A stretch of 41,832 bases of DNA from a virus, in the IMG/VR virus record IMGVR_UViG_3300032284_001110, positions 1 through 41,832 of that record; one strand, written 5' to 3'. Below the pieces are notes generated by a model that saw only the letters and a list, made by a program, of their open reading frames with translations, was not told the origin of the DNA and did no database searches. The position numbers and the translations under genes are program-made. Positions 39,931-41,832 of the stretch are shown in pieces. Numbering within the stretch: position 1 is the stretch's first letter; the number at the start of each line of letters is the position of its first letter.

Positions 39931-40800
39931 TCAGTTCATCTTGCGGGATTCAGCCGCAATGCGAAGTTTCTGGGCGTGGTACTCTTGCGGGGTCATGTTG
40001 TTCATCTCCGCAATCTCGAGTTCAGCTTCCGACAGCCGGATGGCGCGGTTGCTGGTGGTGGTTGACGCGCGTGTCGGCGGCGCGGCAGGAGGCGGAGCAC
40101 TGCGACGGGGCTGCGCCGGCGCAGCGGCTTCGGACAGCGGGTTGTCGTCTTCCTCAACGACGGCAGGGGCAACGGCACGCGCGGGCTTCTTCATGCCGAG
40201 CATTTCCTCAACGGCAGAGAAATACTCGTCCGTGTCGGCATGGAGGCCATTGTAGAGCGCTAGTTCGTGCGCATCGATCATGGCTTTATTCATACGCGGG
40301 TCCGTGGCGTAATTTGGATGCTTTCGCACCCAATTCGCGCTCCGCGGCGTCAATTGGGACGCCAAAGCCTCGACAGGGTCCGTGATGACAGGCTGCTTGG
40401 GCCTGTTTTCCATCGCGTCGCGACCCTTATCAAGCTCCTGGAGCCGGTAGGCGTTGGTCGAGATATCTTCCTGTATCGCCGCGGCCTTCTCGTACTCGCC
40501 ATTCGTCATGGCGAACGCATAGGCGCTCCGCAATTGCTCGTTATTGCGCTTGACGGTGTCAATCGCGGACTTGATGAGGTGAAGTTGGGTGTCTTCAGTC
40601 TCATTCTTGGCGACAAACGCCTGTTTGGACGCCTCACGGGCGCGTGTTTCGGCCTCCAGGCGCGCCCTTTTCTCGTCCTCAAGCTGTTTTTTAAGCTCGA
40701 GAACCTCTAGCGGCGCTTCAGAAGGCGTTTCGACGACTTCCGGGGCCTGCTCGGCGGCTGGGATGACCTCGATCTCTTCGACTTCGGGCGTATTCTTCAT
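39931..40800 (-). CDS. Scaffold-like coiled-coil protein
   Basis: 289 residues. Acidic N-terminus, a long coiled coil (about 35-120, LELKKQLEDEKRARLEAETRA), a helical middle (SANWVRKHPNYATDPRMNKAMIDAHELALYNG), a Pro/Ala linker and a short C-terminal helix. Composition and position ahead of the capsid genes fit a scaffolding protein. The ATG at 40800 was taken for its GGAG 7 nt upstream; upstream starts at 40815 or 40812 overlap the preceding stop. Confidence 0.72.
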   Translation of the reverse strand: MKNTPEVEEIEVIPAAEQAPEVVETPSEAPLEVLELKKQLEDEKRARLEAETRAREASKQAFVAKNETEDTQLHLIKSAIDTVKRNNEQLRSAYAFAMTNGEYEKAAAIQEDISTNAYRLQELDKGRDAMENRPKQPVITDPVEALASQLTPRSANWVRKHPNYATDPRMNKAMIDAHELALYNGLHADTDEYFSAVEEMLGMKKPARAVAPAVVEEDDNPLSEAAAPAQPRRSAPPPAAPPTRASTTTSNRAIRLSEAELEIAEMNNMTPQEYHAQKLRIAAESRKMN

Positions 40801-40811
40801 GATTTTCTCCA

Positions 40812-41204
40812 TCACCAGATCTCGTCAGGCTGCGGGATGCGCATCATCGTGACGTCATCGCGGATAATTTTGCACTCAACGCCCCGAATGGAGATGTTCA
40901 TGCCGTCTGAGGCCCGAACGATCACCCAATCCCCGACATTGATGTCCGAAGTCTCGAACAGAGAGCCCGGTTCCGGCGAGTAGGCGTGGGGTCCGGCCTT
41001 GACGACGAGGCAGGCCTTGCCCTGGAACTTGTCTTCGTCAACATACTTGTCGGTCAGCATAATGCCGCCCGCCGTCTTCTTGGGCCGGACGTAAATCGCC
41101 AAAAGTGCGCGATTATCCATCACGTCGAAGTCGGACAGGTCGCCCAATTTGTCGATGATGTCCGTCTTCGGATCCTTGTCGTGCTGCATTTTCATGACTG
41201 GCAT
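40812..41204 (-). CDS. GroES-like cochaperonin
   Basis: 130 residues. MDNRALLAIYVRPKKTAGGIML matches the GroES beta-barrel start and roof loop, DEDKFQGKACLVVKAGP the central strands, and NVGDWVIVRASDG plus the basic close the end. Longer than bacterial GroES (about 97) through N- and C-terminal additions. The GroEL-contact mobile loop is the TAGGIMLTDKYVDEDK stretch. Like T4 gp31 it could adapt host GroEL to fold capsid proteins (inferred). AAGGGG lies 8 nt upstream. Confidence 0.85.
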   Translation of the reverse strand: MPVMKMQHDKDPKTDIIDKLGDLSDFDVMDNRALLAIYVRPKKTAGGIMLTDKYVDEDKFQGKACLVVKAGPHAYSPEPGSLFETSDINVGDWVIVRASDGMNISIRGVECKIIRDDVTMMRIPQPDEIW

Positions 41205-41221
41205 AGGTAGTTCCCCTTAGG

Positions 41222-41422
41222 TTAGTGTTCCTGCGCGAGCTTGTTGGCTTCGTCGCAAAGATCCATCGCCGTGCGCAGGCCGGCGATCTTCCCTGCGATT
41301 TCCTTGTAGTGAGCAAGGTCTGGAATTGTGATGCTATGCGTCAAGTTCTCTTTGAGTTGATCTATTGCATCTTCAATCAACCGCTTCAGCTTCTCCTCGA
41401 AATGAGATTCGTAGGTCAGCAT
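41222..41422 (-). CDS. Small helical protein
   Basis: 66 residues, fully helical (FEEKLKRLIEDAIDQLKENL, then YKEIAGKIAGLRTAMDLCDEANKL). Proteins of this shape sit beside cochaperonin and scaffold genes in related phages; function unknown. AAAGGG lies upstream. Confidence 0.72.
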   Translation of the reverse strand: MLTYESHFEEKLKRLIEDAIDQLKENLTHSITIPDLAHYKEIAGKIAGLRTAMDLCDEANKLAQEH

Positions 41423-41446
41423 ATAGTGTTCCCTTTGATGGTAATC

Positions 41447-41475
41447 GGCGGGGAAACGCAGAACATTTCCCCGCC
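41447..41475. repeat. 10-bp perfect hairpin in the late operon
   Basis: GGCGGGGAAA (41447-41456) and TTTCCCCGCC (41466-41475) pair perfectly over a 9-nt loop. Located in the 86-nt gap between the edge gene and the 41222 gene. It could be an attenuator or an mRNA processing/protection site; no long U-run follows on the minus strand. Confidence 0.6.
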
Positions 41476-41508
41476 GTTGTTATCGGCCCGTGTACCAATC
41501 CGGCCCGA

Positions 41509-41832
41509 TTACTTCTGGGTCGCCCCATAAGCCTTAATTTTGTCCAGCCGCGCCAAGCCGCCGCCGCTGCCGGTGTCGATCGGATAGCTTGTGCGTCCGC
41601 CGCGCTTGCGGCCCATCGGCAGGCCGGGCGGCATTCCCGGAGGTCCTTGCGGCGGCTGCATTGCCGGGCCAGCGCCGGGCGGCATGCTCGGCGGCTGCAT
41701 CTGCGGCGGGATCGGATGTCCCATCATCTGGGGCGCGCCGGGGCCGCCCATCGCGTCGGGCTTGTGGCCGGTGGCGATAACGATATTCACGGCCGTCTTG
41801 CCGGTGCGGCCGCCGTGCTTGCGGGCGGTGCG
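41509..41832 (-). CDS. KRGG-type small phage protein, 5'-truncated by window edge
   Basis: 107 residues visible; the frame is open to the right edge (RTARKHGGRTGKTAVNIVIATGH), so the N-terminus lies outside. A GTG at 41790 is not the likely start, since the upstream residues fit the protein style. After a Met/Pro-rich linker (MPPGAGPAMQPPQGPPGMPPG) it ends with KRGGRTSYPIDTGSGGGLARLDKIKAYG. Similar to small basic proteins between portal and scaffold genes of podoviruses; function unknown. Confidence 0.7.
   Translation of the reverse strand, partial: RTARKHGGRTGKTAVNIVIATGHKPDAMGGPGAPQMMGHPIPPQMQPPSMPPGAGPAMQPPQGPPGMPPGLPMGRKRGGRTSYPIDTGSGGGLARLDKIKAYGATQK

Noticed and set aside
1-41832. Temperate-phage functions (integrase, repressor, attachment site)
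   Set aside because: None recognised; the tRNA-like segment alone is not enough to propose an attachment site. The missing part of the genome was not seen.

Overview
The window is a piece of a tailed-phage genome, most likely a short-tailed (podovirus-type) phage of an alphaproteobacterium. The tail and injection genes point to a podovirus: P22 gp4-like and gp10-like connector proteins, two very large internal virion proteins (one with a lysozyme-like domain), a pectate-lyase-fold tailspike, and no tape measure or tail tube. The GcrA-family regulator points to an alphaproteobacterial host, because GcrA is known mainly from that class. I see no integrase and no recognisable repressor. Terminase and portal are not here and probably lie beyond the right edge. 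The 5' part of the DNA polymerase lies beyond the left edge.

Layout. Bases 1-11977 (+ strand) hold the early and replication genes. They start with a family B DNA polymerase (cut by the edge), a VRR-NUC nuclease, an HNH nuclease and an SNF2-type helicase. A long chain of small genes follows, many joined by ATGA/GTGA stop-start overlaps. Among them are an adenine methyltransferase, a cytosine-5 methyltransferase that contains a second long reading frame, a protein with a DnaA domain IV-like end, and a secreted lytic transglycosylase. Three early promoters share a TTGAC-N5-GTC(A/T)A element over the -35 box and a common AAACAGGAGA leader.

Bases 11978-12784 (- strand) hold an operon of five very small genes with its own, apparently leaderless, promoter. 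It is divergent from a + strand unit (12789-13730) made of a 131-nt structured leader, a GcrA-like regulator and a small membrane protein. That unit then meets the late genes tail to tail.

Bases 13727-41832 (- strand, read right to left) hold the virion and lysis genes. In transcription order these are: a KRGG-type small protein cut by the edge, a GroES-like cochaperonin, a scaffold-like protein, decoration and major capsid proteins, Ig-like structural proteins, a fibre, a gp4-like adaptor, the lysis cassette (GH108 endolysin with a C-terminal membrane segment, a GTA-type 3TM holin and two membrane proteins), a second adaptor, the tailspike, a gp10-like hub, a GNAT acetyltransferase, two internal virion proteins and a glycine-rich fibre. 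Two selfish-looking endonuclease genes with their own promoters interrupt the capsid block, one of them antisense.

How it fits together: early genes replicate and methylate the genome. GcrA in bacteria works with sigma70 at promoters carrying methylated GANTC, so a phage GcrA together with a phage adenine methyltransferase could redirect host transcription. This is inference. Late genes build and release the particle.
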